From: Capnocytophaga bilenii | Lineage (GTDB): Bacteria; Bacteroidota; Bacteroidia; Flavobacteriales; Flavobacteriaceae | NCBI RefSeq assembly: GCF_017565765.1 | Contig: NZ_JAGDYP010000003.1 | Span: forward strand, 186,001 to 250,000 | Direction: 5' to 3' | Length of the DNA: 64,000 nt | Shown here: positions 22,937-31,840 of the stretch, piece after piece | Position numbering within the stretch: the first letter of the stretch is position 1 | Layout of the letters: the number at the start of each line of letters is the position of its first letter | The notes under the pieces: generated by a model | What the model was told of the DNA's origin: nothing | Databases searched by the model: none | Seen by the model: only the letters and a program-made list of their open reading frames with translations | Program-made: the position numbers and the translations under genes

Positions 22937-23183
22937 AGGTTTTATAGGAAGTATAGAACAGGAAGAAGATAATACTTTCTATGGAAAAGTATTAAACTTA
23001 GACAAAGATACACTCATCACCTATCAGGGAGATACTTTAGAAGAGTTGGAAGGTGATTTTATAGAAGCAGTAGAGGACTATATCATTCATTGTAAAGAAT
23101 ATAATATCTCTTTACCAAATAAAAAGGCTTCTACATTAAATACTTTTGTAAGAGAAACTCTGCAAAAAGCAGCTGTAATGTAA
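22908..23183 (+). CDS. hicB: HicB-type antitoxin with shortened C-terminus
   Basis: A 91-residue HicB antitoxin. The N-terminal pseudo-RNase H fold is intact ([50 protein letters not shown]). Normal HicB proteins of this type continue with a GKFNLRISPELH-like strand and helix, then SLNxFV. Here [20 protein letters not shown] jumps straight to the last helix, so some 20-25 residues of the ribbon-helix-helix domain seem deleted in frame. It should still bind HicA but may have lost its operator. Confidence 0.75.
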   Translation: MKATKILKHKGFIGSIEQEEDNTFYGKVLNLDKDTLITYQGDTLEELEGDFIEAVEDYIIHCKEYNISLPNKKASTLNTFVRETLQKAAVM

Positions 23184-23211
23184 GATAATAACATATAATT
23201 CATTAATAGAA

Positions 23212-24831
23212 ATGTTAAAAAATAGTAATCCAACACAAACCAATGCTTGGAAAGCATTGCAAAAACATTTCGCGGAAGTAAAAGACCGCCATACTCTTTC
23301 TCTGTTTGAGAAAGATGCTGCTCGCGCTGATAAATTCAGCATTCAGTGGCACGATTTCTATGTAGATTATTCTAAAAATCGTATTGATGAGCAAACTCTT
23401 AAATTGCTCGTAAACCTTGCTGAAGAATGTGCTTTGAAAGATGCTATCGGGAAGTATTTCGGTGGCGACCTTATCAACAACACTGAAAAACGTGCGGTAC
23501 TACATACTGCCCTTCGTGCGCCTGAAAATAGCGTGGTAAACGTAGACGGCAAAAATGTAATGCCTGAGGTGGCTGCTGTAAAACACAAAATGAAACAGTT
23601 TTCGGAAGAGGTGATTGCAGGCAAACGCAAGGGCTTTACAGGCAAGGCTTTTACCGATGTGGTGAATATTGGTATTGGTGGTTCTGATTTAGGTCCGGCA
23701 ATGGTAACTGAGGCACTTAAGTTCTACAAAAATCACCTCAATGTACATTTCATCAGCAATGTGGATGGTGACCACGTGCTTGAAACTATTAAGCACTTGA
23801 ACCCTGAAACTACGCTTATCGTAATTGTTTCTAAAACATTTACAACGCTTGAAACTCTTTCTAACGCACTTACGGTAAAAGAATGGTTCCTCAAAGCAGG
23901 TAGCGGAAAAGATATTGCGAAACACTTTGTAGCGGTATCTACTAACTTGCAAGAGATTGACAAATTCGGCATTGACCCTGATAACGTATTTCCTATGTGG
24001 GATTGGGTAGGCGGACGCTTCTCGTTGTGGAGTGCTGTTGGTTTGAGCATCGCCCTATCAGTAGGTTACGATAATTTTGAAAAACTCCTGAAAGGGGCAC
24101 ACGCTATGGATGAGCATTTCCGCACTGCTCCTTTCGAGAAGAATATTCCGGTAGTACTGGCATTGCTTAGTGTGTGGTACAACAACTTCTATGGTGCTGA
24201 AAGTCAGGCAATCATTCCTTATACTCAGTATTTGCATCGTTTTGCTGCGTATTTGCAACAAGGTATTATGGAAAGTAATGGTAAGCAAACTGACCGCGAT
24301 GGCAACGCTATTCCTTACCAAACAGGGGTGATTATTTGGGGTGAACCTGGAACGAACTCACAACACGCTTTCTTCCAGCTTATTCACCAAGGTACTAAAT
24401 TGATACCAACTGACTTTATTGGCTTTAAACACTCGTTGCACGGCAATGCTGACCACCACAATAAGCTAATGGCTAACTTTTTTGCTCAAACTGAAGCGCT
24501 CCTAAAAGGTAAAACTGAAGCTGAGGTGCGCAAAGAAATGGGCGATAAGGTAAACGAAGCATTAGTACCTTTCAAAGTATTTACAGGTAATCGTCCTACA
24601 ACTTCTTTCCTTATTGATAAGCTTACCGCAGAGAGCTTAGGTAGCCTTATTGCAATGTATGAACACAAGATATTTGTGGAAGGTGTGATTTGGAACATCT
24701 ACAGCTACGACCAATGGGGTGTGGAACTTGGCAAACAGCTGGCAAGCAAAATATTGAAAGATATTGCAGGTGCTGAAATTTCGGCTCACGACAGCTCTAC
24801 AACCAATTTACTAAAACAATTTAAAAAATAA
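23212..24831 (+). CDS. pgi: Glucose-6-phosphate isomerase
   Basis: A 539-residue enzyme that interconverts glucose 6-phosphate and fructose 6-phosphate. Recognisable motifs include [46 protein letters not shown] (the PGI signature), [18 protein letters not shown], and the closing [11 protein letters not shown]. Length and order fit bacterial Pgi. Its start lies only 28 bases after the HicB gene, but it is probably under its own control because HicAB was added in front of it. Confidence 0.96.
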   Translation: MLKNSNPTQTNAWKALQKHFAEVKDRHTLSLFEKDAARADKFSIQWHDFYVDYSKNRIDEQTLKLLVNLAEECALKDAIGKYFGGDLINNTEKRAVLHTALRAPENSVVNVDGKNVMPEVAAVKHKMKQFSEEVIAGKRKGFTGKAFTDVVNIGIGGSDLGPAMVTEALKFYKNHLNVHFISNVDGDHVLETIKHLNPETTLIVIVSKTFTTLETLSNALTVKEWFLKAGSGKDIAKHFVAVSTNLQEIDKFGIDPDNVFPMWDWVGGRFSLWSAVGLSIALSVGYDNFEKLLKGAHAMDEHFRTAPFEKNIPVVLALLSVWYNNFYGAESQAIIPYTQYLHRFAAYLQQGIMESNGKQTDRDGNAIPYQTGVIIWGEPGTNSQHAFFQLIHQGTKLIPTDFIGFKHSLHGNADHHNKLMANFFAQTEALLKGKTEAEVRKEMGDKVNEALVPFKVFTGNRPTTSFLIDKLTAESLGSLIAMYEHKIFVEGVIWNIYSYDQWGVELGKQLASKILKDIAGAEISAHDSSTTNLLKQFKK

Positions 24832-24849
24832 ATAAAAGTAGTTAGTTAT

Positions 24850-24896
24850 CAGTCGTTAGTTGTTAGAAAATGGAGTATTCTAACCACTAACGACTA
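24850..24896. repeat. Imperfect inverted repeat after pgi
   Basis: Arms AGTCGTTAGTTGTTAGAA and TTCTAACCACTAACGACT flank a 9-base loop. It could form a hairpin but lacks a T tract. Confidence 0.55.
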
Positions 24897-24920
24897 ATGG
24901 CTAAACGCTAACCAGTAAAA

Positions 24921-25727
24921 ATGATTCATATTAGAACAACCGAAGAAATAGAACTACTACATCAGGCAGCCCAAGTGGTATCACGCACTTTGGGATTAAT
25001 GGCAAAAGAAGTAAAACCAGGGGTAACTACGCTTTATTTAGATAAACTTGCTGAAGAGTACATTCGCAGTCAAGGGGCAATCCCAGGTTTTTTGGGCTTA
25101 TATGGTTTTCCCAACACTTTGTGTATGAGCCCTAATGCGCAAGTGGTGCACGGCATTCCTAACGACCGTCCGCTACAAGAAGGCGATATCATTTCAATAG
25201 ACTGTGGGGCACTAAAAAATGGTTACTACGGTGACCACGCTTATACCTTTGCCGTAGGTGAAGTGGCTCCTGAAGTAAAAGACCTATTGCGTGTAACCAA
25301 AGAATCGCTGTATATAGGTATCCGTCAGTTTCGTGCAGGTAATCGTGTAGGTGATGTGGGGTATGCTATACAACAGCATTGCGAGGCTCACGGCTATGGT
25401 GTTGTGCGCGAGTTGGTGGGACACGGCGTTGGACGCAAGATGCACGAAGACCCCGAAATGCCTAACTATGGCAGACGCGGCACGGGGAAAAAATTTAGAG
25501 ATGGAATGGTTGTAGCTATAGAGCCAATGATAAATATGGGTACTAAAAGCATCCGACAGCTTAAAGATGGATGGACGATACTTACTGCTGATGGCAAACC
25601 TTCTGCTCACTTTGAACACGATGTAGCTTTAATAGATGGCAAACCTAAGTTGCTTTCCACTTTCAAATATATATATGAAGCTTTGGGAATAGAGAGTAAT
25701 GAAGAAGACGAGTTTTTGCTAAATTAG
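24921..25727 (+). CDS. map: Methionine aminopeptidase, type I
   Basis: A 268-residue cytosolic metallopeptidase that removes N-terminal Met from new proteins. The metal ligands are in SIDCGALKNGYYGDHAYTFA (Asp, Asp), ELVGHGVGRKMHEDPEMPNY (His), AIEPMINMG (Glu) and the closing HFEHDVALI (Glu/His region). Length and the lack of an N-terminal extension fit type Ia bacterial Map. Confidence 0.95.
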   Translation: MIHIRTTEEIELLHQAAQVVSRTLGLMAKEVKPGVTTLYLDKLAEEYIRSQGAIPGFLGLYGFPNTLCMSPNAQVVHGIPNDRPLQEGDIISIDCGALKNGYYGDHAYTFAVGEVAPEVKDLLRVTKESLYIGIRQFRAGNRVGDVGYAIQQHCEAHGYGVVRELVGHGVGRKMHEDPEMPNYGRRGTGKKFRDGMVVAIEPMINMGTKSIRQLKDGWTILTADGKPSAHFEHDVALIDGKPKLLSTFKYIYEALGIESNEEDEFLLN

Positions 25728-25824
25728 AAAATGATTTAATAACAGGCTTTCACATTTAATATTTCATCAGATTTAGGTAAAAACAAATAGGACGCTTAAA
25801 AAAATAAAACACAAAAAATCAATA

Positions 25825-26541
25825 ATGAGTTGGTTAGAAAGGACGGAATTACTAATAAAAGAACAAGGAATTGAAAAATTGCAACAATCGCAAGTGCTAA
25901 TTGTAGGGCTTGGAGGCGTAGGGGCTTTTGCGGCGGAATTTATTGTAAGAGCGGGTGTAGGCAACCTTACCATAATAGATGGGGATACAGTATCGGAAAC
26001 GAATATTAATAGACAATTGCCTGCCCTTCATAATACTATAGGGAAAGCTAAAACGGAGGTAATGGCAGAACGCTTAAAAAACATTAACCCTAGCCTACAA
26101 CTAACAGTAATTACGGAATTTCTTACTCCTGAACGAGCGTGGGATATCATCACTCCTACCTACGATTATGTTATTGATTGTATTGATACAATAAGTCCGA
26201 AATTGAACCTGATTAGAAGTGCAAAGCGCAAAAAGGTGAAAATAGTGAGCTGTATGGGGGCAGGGGGTCGTACTGACCCTAGCCAGATAAAAGTTGCTGA
26301 TTTGATGAAAACCTATAACTGTCCGCTTGCTAAATTTATACGTAAGCGTTTGAAGAATGAGCATATCGATTCGGGGGTTAAAGCTGTATTTTCATCGGAA
26401 ATAGCCGATAGAAACTCAATGCAGCGCACTAATGACACTGACTATAAAAAGTCTTACTATGGGACTATCAGTTTTATGCCTGCAGCTATAGGACTAAGAG
26501 CTGCAGCTACTGTTATAAATCACCTGTTAAAGGCTGAATAA
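25825..26541 (+). CDS. tcdA: tRNA threonylcarbamoyladenosine dehydratase (TcdA)
   Basis: A 238-residue E1-like ThiF/HesA protein. Near residue 29-33 is the ATP loop GLGGVGAF; IIDGDTVSETNINRQLPALHNTIGKAK is the adenylation region; IDCIDTISPK and MGAGGRTDPSQIKVADL follow, and DCPLAK-type CPLAKFIRKRL is near the end. These are features of the TcdA/CsdL group, which converts t6A37 in tRNA to its cyclic form. Other ThiF proteins (MoeB, ThiF) have different C-termini. Confidence 0.85.
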   Translation: MSWLERTELLIKEQGIEKLQQSQVLIVGLGGVGAFAAEFIVRAGVGNLTIIDGDTVSETNINRQLPALHNTIGKAKTEVMAERLKNINPSLQLTVITEFLTPERAWDIITPTYDYVIDCIDTISPKLNLIRSAKRKKVKIVSCMGAGGRTDPSQIKVADLMKTYNCPLAKFIRKRLKNEHIDSGVKAVFSSEIADRNSMQRTNDTDYKKSYYGTISFMPAAIGLRAAATVINHLLKAE

Positions 26542-26556
26542 ATAATAAACAAATAT

Positions 26557-26979
26557 ATGAAAATAGCTATAGGAAACGATCACGCGGGCGTTGAAACTAA
26601 AAACGCTATTGTGACTTATTTAAAAGGAAAGGGTATTGAAGTAGAAAACTTTGGCACTGATAGTAATGATAGTGTAGATTACCCTGATTTTGGACATGCT
26701 GTGGGCACTGCTGTAGCTTCGGGTAAGGCTACATTGGGTATTGTTATCTGCGGCAGTGGCAATGGTATTGCAATGACAGTTAATAAACACGCGGGAGTGC
26801 GCTGTGCTGTTTGCTGGACAAAAGAAATTGCCGCCTTAGCCCGTGCTCATAACGATGCCAACGTGATAAGTATCCCTGCGCGCTTTACGGCTGTGCCACA
26901 AGCAGTGGAGATGGTTGCTACTTTTTTAGATACTCCTTTTGAAGGAGGCAGACACCAGCGCAGAGTAGAAAAAATATGA
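26557..26979 (+). CDS. rpiB: Ribose-5-phosphate isomerase B
   Basis: A 140-residue RpiB/LacAB-type isomerase. The phosphate loop GNDHAGVETK, the NFGTDSNDSVDYPDF region, and the active-site ICGSGNGIAMTVNKHAGVRCA with its Cys (here GVRCAVCW) match. It interconverts ribose 5-phosphate and ribulose 5-phosphate. The stop overlaps the start of the TatD gene as ATGA. Confidence 0.93.
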   Translation: MKIAIGNDHAGVETKNAIVTYLKGKGIEVENFGTDSNDSVDYPDFGHAVGTAVASGKATLGIVICGSGNGIAMTVNKHAGVRCAVCWTKEIAALARAHNDANVISIPARFTAVPQAVEMVATFLDTPFEGGRHQRRVEKI

Positions 26980-27545
26980 TATACTTAGATGTGCACTCTC
27001 ATAAACTGCACTCTACTGCTGATACTTTGGTGATACGGCATCAGTATCCGTTAGAGGCTTTGACTGATGAACCTTTTTCAGTAGGTGTACACCCTTGGTA
27101 TTTAGAAGATTTTGACAAGCAATGGGAGGCGCTATTGCACTTGGCTAATCATTTTAATTGCTGGGCTATAGGTGAATGTGGCTTGGATAAAAACATCACC
27201 ACTACCCTACCCCACCAACAAGAAATCTTTTTGAAACATATAACTCTTGCCGAAACACTTGGCAAGCCGCTCATTATTCATTGTGTAAAAGCATATGCAG
27301 AGGTTGTAGCACTGCGAAAAAAAAGCAAAGCTAAAGGCTTATGGGTGATGCACGGTTTTAGAAAAAACGCACAAGTAGCCAAAGAGCTTATCGCTAATGG
27401 GATAGCCTTGTCATTGGGTTCTTACCTTGTATATGATATTAAATTACAGGAAGTTATAAAACAACTTCCGCAGGAATATCTCTTTTATGAAAGTGATGAC
27501 AGTGAATTATCAGTAAAAGATTTGATAAAAAAAGTTTATGGATAG
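26976..27545 (+). CDS. TatD family hydrolase
   Basis: A 189-residue metal-dependent hydrolase, short for the TatD family (usually about 250). The HxH of LDVHSHKLHS, the Glu in AIGECGLDKN, and His residues in IIHCVKAY and VMHGFRKN serve as metal ligands; the usual LETDxP end reads FYESDDSE. TatD-type enzymes are DNA exonucleases or deacylases; the exact substrate is not clear. It is translated coupled to rpiB by a 4-base overlap. Confidence 0.85.
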   Translation: MIYLDVHSHKLHSTADTLVIRHQYPLEALTDEPFSVGVHPWYLEDFDKQWEALLHLANHFNCWAIGECGLDKNITTTLPHQQEIFLKHITLAETLGKPLIIHCVKAYAEVVALRKKSKAKGLWVMHGFRKNAQVAKELIANGIALSLGSYLVYDIKLQEVIKQLPQEYLFYESDDSELSVKDLIKKVYG

Positions 27546-27575
27546 TTGTTTATTTGTAAAAAAGTAGTATATTTG
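27546..27575 (+). promoter_or_regulatory. Promoter of rpsU (-33 and -7)
   Basis: TTG at 27546-27548 and TATATTTG at 27568-27575, separated by 19 bases, the spacing usual for Bacteroidota. Confidence 0.7.
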
Positions 27576-27588
27576 CAGCCTGAAAATG

Positions 27589-27598
27589 AAAGGGGGTG
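27589..27598 (+). promoter_or_regulatory. Strong Shine-Dalgarno of rpsU
   Basis: AAAGGGGGTG, 8 bases before the ATG at 27607. It can pair with the whole 3' end of 16S rRNA (anti-SD CACCUCCUUU) with one G-U pair. Most genes here have no such sequence. Confidence 0.85.
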
Positions 27599-27606
27599 TA
27601 TCAGCT

Positions 27607-27801
27607 ATGTTAATAATACCAATAAAAGACGGAGAAAGCATTGATAAAGCGCTAAAACGTTACAAAAGAAAATTTGACCGTACAGGAGTGGTACGTGAGC
27701 TACGTGAAAGACAACACTTTACAAAGCCATCAGTACGCCGCCGTAGCGAAATTCAAAGAGCTCAATATATTCAGCATTTGAGAGATCAAGAAGAAGTATA
27801 A
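27607..27801 (+). CDS. rpsU: 30S ribosomal protein S21
   Basis: A 64-residue basic protein, MLIIPIKDGESIDKALKRYK and on, with the bS21 signature ALKRYKRKFDRTGVVRELRERQHFTKPS. In Bacteroidota ribosomes bS21 takes part in hiding the anti-Shine-Dalgarno. The upstream in-frame ATG at 27586 includes the Shine-Dalgarno itself and is rejected; the ATG at 27607 matches known S21 starts. A terminator follows at 27824. Confidence 0.95.
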   Translation: MLIIPIKDGESIDKALKRYKRKFDRTGVVRELRERQHFTKPSVRRRSEIQRAQYIQHLRDQEEV

Positions 27802-27823
27802 GCCTTTGATGATTAGAATAAAG

Positions 27824-27864
27824 AAGAAGTTGTACGGATGAGAGATTTGTACAACTTCTTTTTA
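27824..27864 (+). terminator. Terminator after rpsU
   Basis: Stem AAGAAGTTGTAC with its complement at 27849-27860, then a T tract. Confidence 0.85.
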
Positions 27865-28027
27865 TTACATTTCGTAATTTACTACGAATTTATCAACAGA
27901 TTTATTATCAACAGAAGTGTTATTGATAAAACTTGATATTCAGCAAATTATGAGCTATTGTTATATATACAACAAATTATTGTGAGTAATAATTGTAAAA
28001 ATAGTTGTGTATGTGAGTAAAAGTTTG

Positions 28028-28035
28028 TACTTTTG
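28028..28035 (+). promoter_or_regulatory. Promoter -7 box of the BspA-like lipoprotein
   Basis: TACTTTTG, 36 bases before the ATG. Confidence 0.65.
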
Positions 28036-28071
28036 CAATAATTAGAGGAAATAATATTAAAAAAGAATACA

Positions 28072-29616
28072 ATGAGAACTACAACCTTTATTTTAACGGC
28101 AGCTGCGCTAACAGGTAGTATCCTTGTTGGTTGCAGCAAAAAAGACAGTGGTGGAGATAGTAATAATGGCATTACTGTTTCGAGTAAAGAAGTAGCAGTA
28201 GATGTAAATCATTCAGTGAATGTAAGTGCTTCTTCGGCGCACGCAATTAAAAACCCTACTACAGAGGATGGCAATATCAATATAGTACGTGATCCTGGTA
28301 ATCCTACTAATATTAGAATCACAGGGGTAAGAGTAGGGGTTGATTATGTATATCTACAAGATAATGCAGGGAATAGAGCCCAAATAAAAGTAAATGTGCA
28401 AGACCCTACACAAAGAGGAGATGCTAATTTTGCAGTAGATAATAGCACTATTTTCTTACAAAGAAATGTAGAGCAAGAAATTACAAGACGTGTATTAAGA
28501 GGTTCTGGTAGCTATAAAATTGAAACAGCAAGTACAGCTGCAGCTACAGTACGCTCACAAGGTAGTAAGCTATATGTAACAGGGATTGGTCAAGGGGTAG
28601 CAGGTAAAATTAAAATTACTGACCTTACCTACAATAAAACACTTGAGATACCTGTATATACTATAATACCTTTTAAAGCACAAAACGCTCCTACTGAGCT
28701 TATTGTGGGTGATGCAGCTACGGTAGCATTAGAAGGTGTTTATAAAGAAGCTACTGTTGATGAAAATGGAAATTATGACCGTGTGAAAGTAATCAACAGC
28801 AACAATGCAGTGGTAAGTGTAGAACTTGTATATGAAGATATAAGAAACCAAGTAGGACAGATAACAGGGAAAGTAGCTAAAAGTTTTGTTGTAAAAGGGC
28901 TAAAAGCAGGTGTTGCTACAGTTAAATTTACAAATGCTGATGGGCAAACCACTCAGTTTAGTGTTACTGTAAAAGTTTTTAATCCAGAACAGTACTTCAG
29001 TGTAGATGAAGATGGGGTACTTACTGTAAAAACAGGGGTAAGCTTACCTAAAACAATAAAATTACCTGATAATGCAAAAAAACTACCTAATAAAGCTTTT
29101 CAAGGGCAAACACAGGTAGAGTATATAAACTTTAATAATGTAGAAGTAATTGAAGGTAATTTGTTTGACAATATGTCTGTTGGTTATATCAGTGTGAAGA
29201 AAGTGGTAATGCCAAAAGTAAAAAAAGTAGGTTATGATACCTTTAGGAATGCAAGAAACCTACACTCAGTAGAGTTTCCTGCAACGCTTGAACTATTAGG
29301 CGATCAATCTTTTAAAGGATGTTCTTCTTTATATGCAGTAGCTTTCAGAGGAGTAAATCCGCCTAAGGGTGTTACTTATGACGACCGAGAAGGAACAAGT
29401 GCTTCTTCTGCTTTTGATACAGACACTAATAACAAGCGCCGCTTATTTGTACCTTCAGCTTCATCAGTAAGATATTCATCAGTAGTAGGTAAAGGTAGCA
29501 ATTTCCGTTACAGAAAAGCTCCTAATGAAAAAGCTTGGTTTGAAGGTGATGATGCTTCTATAGTAGTAGATATTCAAAACTTTGCAGATTTTGACTTTGA
29601 TGCTATAGGAAACTAA
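28072..29616 (+). CDS. Surface lipoprotein with BspA-like leucine-rich repeats
   Basis: A 514-residue lipoprotein (MRTTTFILTAAALTGSILVGC, Cys21) followed by SKKDSGGDS, similar to the lysine/acidic surface-export signal known in Capnocytophaga. Residues 30-300 look like two or three Ig-like (BIG2-type) beta domains, for example ITVSSKEVAVDVNHSVNVSA. About 330-440 hold BspA-type leucine-rich repeats (LPNKAFQGQTQVEYINF, VGYDTFRNARNLHSVEFPAT, LGDQSFKGCSSLYAVAF). Such proteins often bind host matrix or act as adhesins. It has its own promoter and terminator. Confidence 0.8.
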   Translation: MRTTTFILTAAALTGSILVGCSKKDSGGDSNNGITVSSKEVAVDVNHSVNVSASSAHAIKNPTTEDGNINIVRDPGNPTNIRITGVRVGVDYVYLQDNAGNRAQIKVNVQDPTQRGDANFAVDNSTIFLQRNVEQEITRRVLRGSGSYKIETASTAAATVRSQGSKLYVTGIGQGVAGKIKITDLTYNKTLEIPVYTIIPFKAQNAPTELIVGDAATVALEGVYKEATVDENGNYDRVKVINSNNAVVSVELVYEDIRNQVGQITGKVAKSFVVKGLKAGVATVKFTNADGQTTQFSVTVKVFNPEQYFSVDEDGVLTVKTGVSLPKTIKLPDNAKKLPNKAFQGQTQVEYINFNNVEVIEGNLFDNMSVGYISVKKVVMPKVKKVGYDTFRNARNLHSVEFPATLELLGDQSFKGCSSLYAVAFRGVNPPKGVTYDDREGTSASSAFDTDTNNKRRLFVPSASSVRYSSVVGKGSNFRYRKAPNEKAWFEGDDASIVVDIQNFADFDFDAIGN

Positions 29617-29636
29617 AACATAGTAGAATAATATAT

Positions 29637-29680
29637 AAAAACTATCTAAGAAAGTATCTGCTTTTTTAGATAGTTTTTTG
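29637..29680 (+). terminator. Terminator after the BspA-like gene
   Basis: Stem AAAAACTATCTAA with its complement at 29666-29678, ending in T. Confidence 0.85.
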
Positions 29681-29748
29681 CTGTAAGGGTAGGGGATAAA
29701 GGATAAAATTTTTTAGAGAAAAGTCTTTGAGATTTATTAGTTTTTGAC

Positions 29749-29756
29749 TACCTTTG
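29749..29756 (+). promoter_or_regulatory. Promoter -7 box of aspS
   Basis: TACCTTTG, 46 bases before the ATG. Confidence 0.65.
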
Positions 29757-29802
29757 TCGCGCAGTAAATAGTTATATAGGACTGAAAAAATCATAATTAA
29801 AG

Positions 29803-31557
29803 ATGTATAGAACGCATACTTGTGGAGAGCTAAATATCTCACACGAAAACAAGGAGGTTACTCTTAGCGGCTGGGTACAACGTATCCGCAATAAGGGTTT
29901 TATGATTTGGGTGGACTTACGCGATAGGTATGGTATCACCCAGCTCATTTTTGATGAAGAACGTACTGATAAGGCTGTGTTTGAGCGCGCTAAAGGGCTC
30001 TCACGTGAAGATGTAATACAGGTACAGGGAAAGGTAATAAAACGAGAGGCTGTAAATGCACAAATAGCTACTGGCGAGATAGAAATACTCGTTACGGCTC
30101 TCACGCTCTTAAATTATTCTGAAATACCGCCTTTTACCATAGAAGACAACACTGATGGTGGTGAGGACTTGCGTATGAAGTATCGTTATCTTGATATTAG
30201 GCGTACTCCTGTGCGTGAGAATCTTATCTTTCGTCATAAAGTGGGAATGATGGTGCGTAACTACCTTTCACAACAAGGGTTTATTGAGGTAGAAACACCT
30301 GTTCTTATAAAATCTACTCCTGAAGGGGCGCGCGATTTTGTTGTGCCAAGCCGTATGAATGCAGGTGAGTTTTACGCTTTGCCACAGTCGCCACAAACAT
30401 TTAAACAATTATTGATGGTGGGCGGCTTGGATAAATACTTCCAGATAGTAAAATGTTTCCGCGATGAAGACTTGCGTGCAGACCGTCAGCCTGAATTTAC
30501 ACAAATAGACTGTGAGATGTCGTTTGTAGAACAAGAGGATATTATCAGTACTTTTGAGGGTTTGGCAAAACATCTTCTTAAAGAGCTTAAAGGCTTGGAG
30601 TTTGGAGCTTTCCCTCGAATGACTTATGCTGAGGCAATGAAGACTTATGGGAATGATAAGCCTGATATTCGCTTTGGGATGAAATTTGGTGAGCTGAATG
30701 ACCTTGCTCAGCACCGTGATTTTAAGGTATTTAATGAAGCTGAATTGGTAGTGGGTATTGCTGTACCAGGAGCGAATAGTTACACTCGTAAAGAGATTGA
30801 TGCACTTGTAGAATGGGTAAAACGCCCACAAATAGGTGCTTCGGGATTAGTGTATGTGAAGTGTAATGAGGATGGTAGCTTTAAATCGTCTGTAGATAAG
30901 TTTTATAATGAAGACGATCTTAAATTGTGGGCAGAGCGTACGGGTGCGCAGGCAGGTGACCTTATCTGTATTCTTTCTGGGAAGGCAAATAAGGTGCGAG
31001 CACAGCTTAGCGCATTGCGTATGGAACTTGCAGAGCGACTAGGATTGCGTAAACCTGATGAATATGCACCACTATGGGTGGTAGATTTTCCGCTTTTGGA
31101 ATGGAATGAGGATGAAAACCGCTTCTTTGCAATGCACCATCCTTTTACATCGCCTAAGCCTGAAGATATTTCGCTTCTTGATACCAACCCAGCTGCAGTA
31201 CGTGCCAATGCTTATGACCTTGTACTCAATGGCAATGAAGTAGGAGGGGGGTCTATTCGTATTTTTGACCGTGAGCTTCAGGCTAAGATGTTTGAGCTAT
31301 TAGGCTTTACTGCTGAGCAGGCACAAGCCCAATTTGGTTTCCTAATGAACGCCTTTAAATATGGTGCTCCTCCTCACGGAGGTTTAGCCTTTGGTTTTGA
31401 TAGACTTGTAGCACTACTTGGTGGACAAGAGACTATACGGGATTTTATAGCGTTTCCTAAAAATAATAGTGGTAGGGATGTGATGATTGACGCCCCTTCA
31501 CCTATTGATGAGGCTCAGCTCAAAGAACTTTCTATAGCAGTAACAGTTCAGAAATAA
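29803..31557 (+). CDS. aspS: Aspartyl-tRNA synthetase
   Basis: A 584-residue class II synthetase. N-terminal OB domain ([26 protein letters not shown]), motif 2 region [24 protein letters not shown], a GAD insertion in the middle, and motif 3 [16 protein letters not shown]. The length and GAD domain fit the bacterial type. The C-terminal [18 protein letters not shown] fits AspRS. It is a single-gene unit with its own promoter and a following hairpin. Confidence 0.97.
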   Translation: MYRTHTCGELNISHENKEVTLSGWVQRIRNKGFMIWVDLRDRYGITQLIFDEERTDKAVFERAKGLSREDVIQVQGKVIKREAVNAQIATGEIEILVTALTLLNYSEIPPFTIEDNTDGGEDLRMKYRYLDIRRTPVRENLIFRHKVGMMVRNYLSQQGFIEVETPVLIKSTPEGARDFVVPSRMNAGEFYALPQSPQTFKQLLMVGGLDKYFQIVKCFRDEDLRADRQPEFTQIDCEMSFVEQEDIISTFEGLAKHLLKELKGLEFGAFPRMTYAEAMKTYGNDKPDIRFGMKFGELNDLAQHRDFKVFNEAELVVGIAVPGANSYTRKEIDALVEWVKRPQIGASGLVYVKCNEDGSFKSSVDKFYNEDDLKLWAERTGAQAGDLICILSGKANKVRAQLSALRMELAERLGLRKPDEYAPLWVVDFPLLEWNEDENRFFAMHHPFTSPKPEDISLLDTNPAAVRANAYDLVLNGNEVGGGSIRIFDRELQAKMFELLGFTAEQAQAQFGFLMNAFKYGAPPHGGLAFGFDRLVALLGGQETIRDFIAFPKNNSGRDVMIDAPSPIDEAQLKELSIAVTVQK

Positions 31558-31561
31558 AAAC

Positions 31562-31595
31562 AAAGGCTGTCGTGAGTTTTTCCGACAGCCTTTAT
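31562..31595 (+). terminator. Terminator after aspS
   Basis: AAAGGCTGTCG and its complement at 31583-31593 followed by T residues. Confidence 0.85.
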
Positions 31596-31613
31596 TATAA
31601 CTAATGAATATAC

Positions 31614-31650
31614 AAAAAAAATCCTTGAAGTATTTACTTCAAGGATTTTT
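31614..31650 (-). terminator. Terminator after tRNA-Met
   Basis: Stem ATCCTTGAAGTA (31621-31632) and complement (31635-31646), flanked by A and T runs, so it can act in both directions; lies at the 3' side of the tRNA gene. Confidence 0.8.
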
Positions 31651-31727
31651 TGGTGGTCCCAGTTGGGCTCGAACCAACGACCCTCTGATTATGAGTCAGA
31701 TGCTCTAACCGACTGAGCTATGAGACC
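31651..31727 (-). tRNA. tRNA-Met (CAT anticodon)
   Basis: A 77-nt cloverleaf on the minus strand. The 5' end GGTCTCA pairs with TGGGACC, TAGCTCAGTCGGTTAGAGC is the D arm, the anticodon loop CTCATAA holds CAT (complement at 31691-31693), GGTTCGAGCC is the T arm, and the 3' CCA is encoded. CAT anticodons may also be tRNA-Ile2 modified by TilS; the body fits elongator Met better, but this is not decided. Confidence 0.92.
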
Positions 31728-31749
31728 TGTCCTTTTGATTATGACGGTG

Positions 31750-31757
31750 CAAAAGTA
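31750..31757 (-). promoter_or_regulatory. Promoter -7 box of tRNA-Met
   Basis: TACTTTTG on the minus strand, 22 bases before the tRNA. Confidence 0.6.
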
Positions 31758-31840
31758 GTACTTATTTCTGAACTATGCAAATTTTTTTATATTTTTTTTT
31801 GCATTGTCTATTCTGCGTATACTCTATGTATTTGTTTTTA

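Noticed and set aside
24832-24920. Attachment site or recombination site after pgi
   Set aside because: The inverted repeat is imperfect and simple in sequence, with no integrase nearby.
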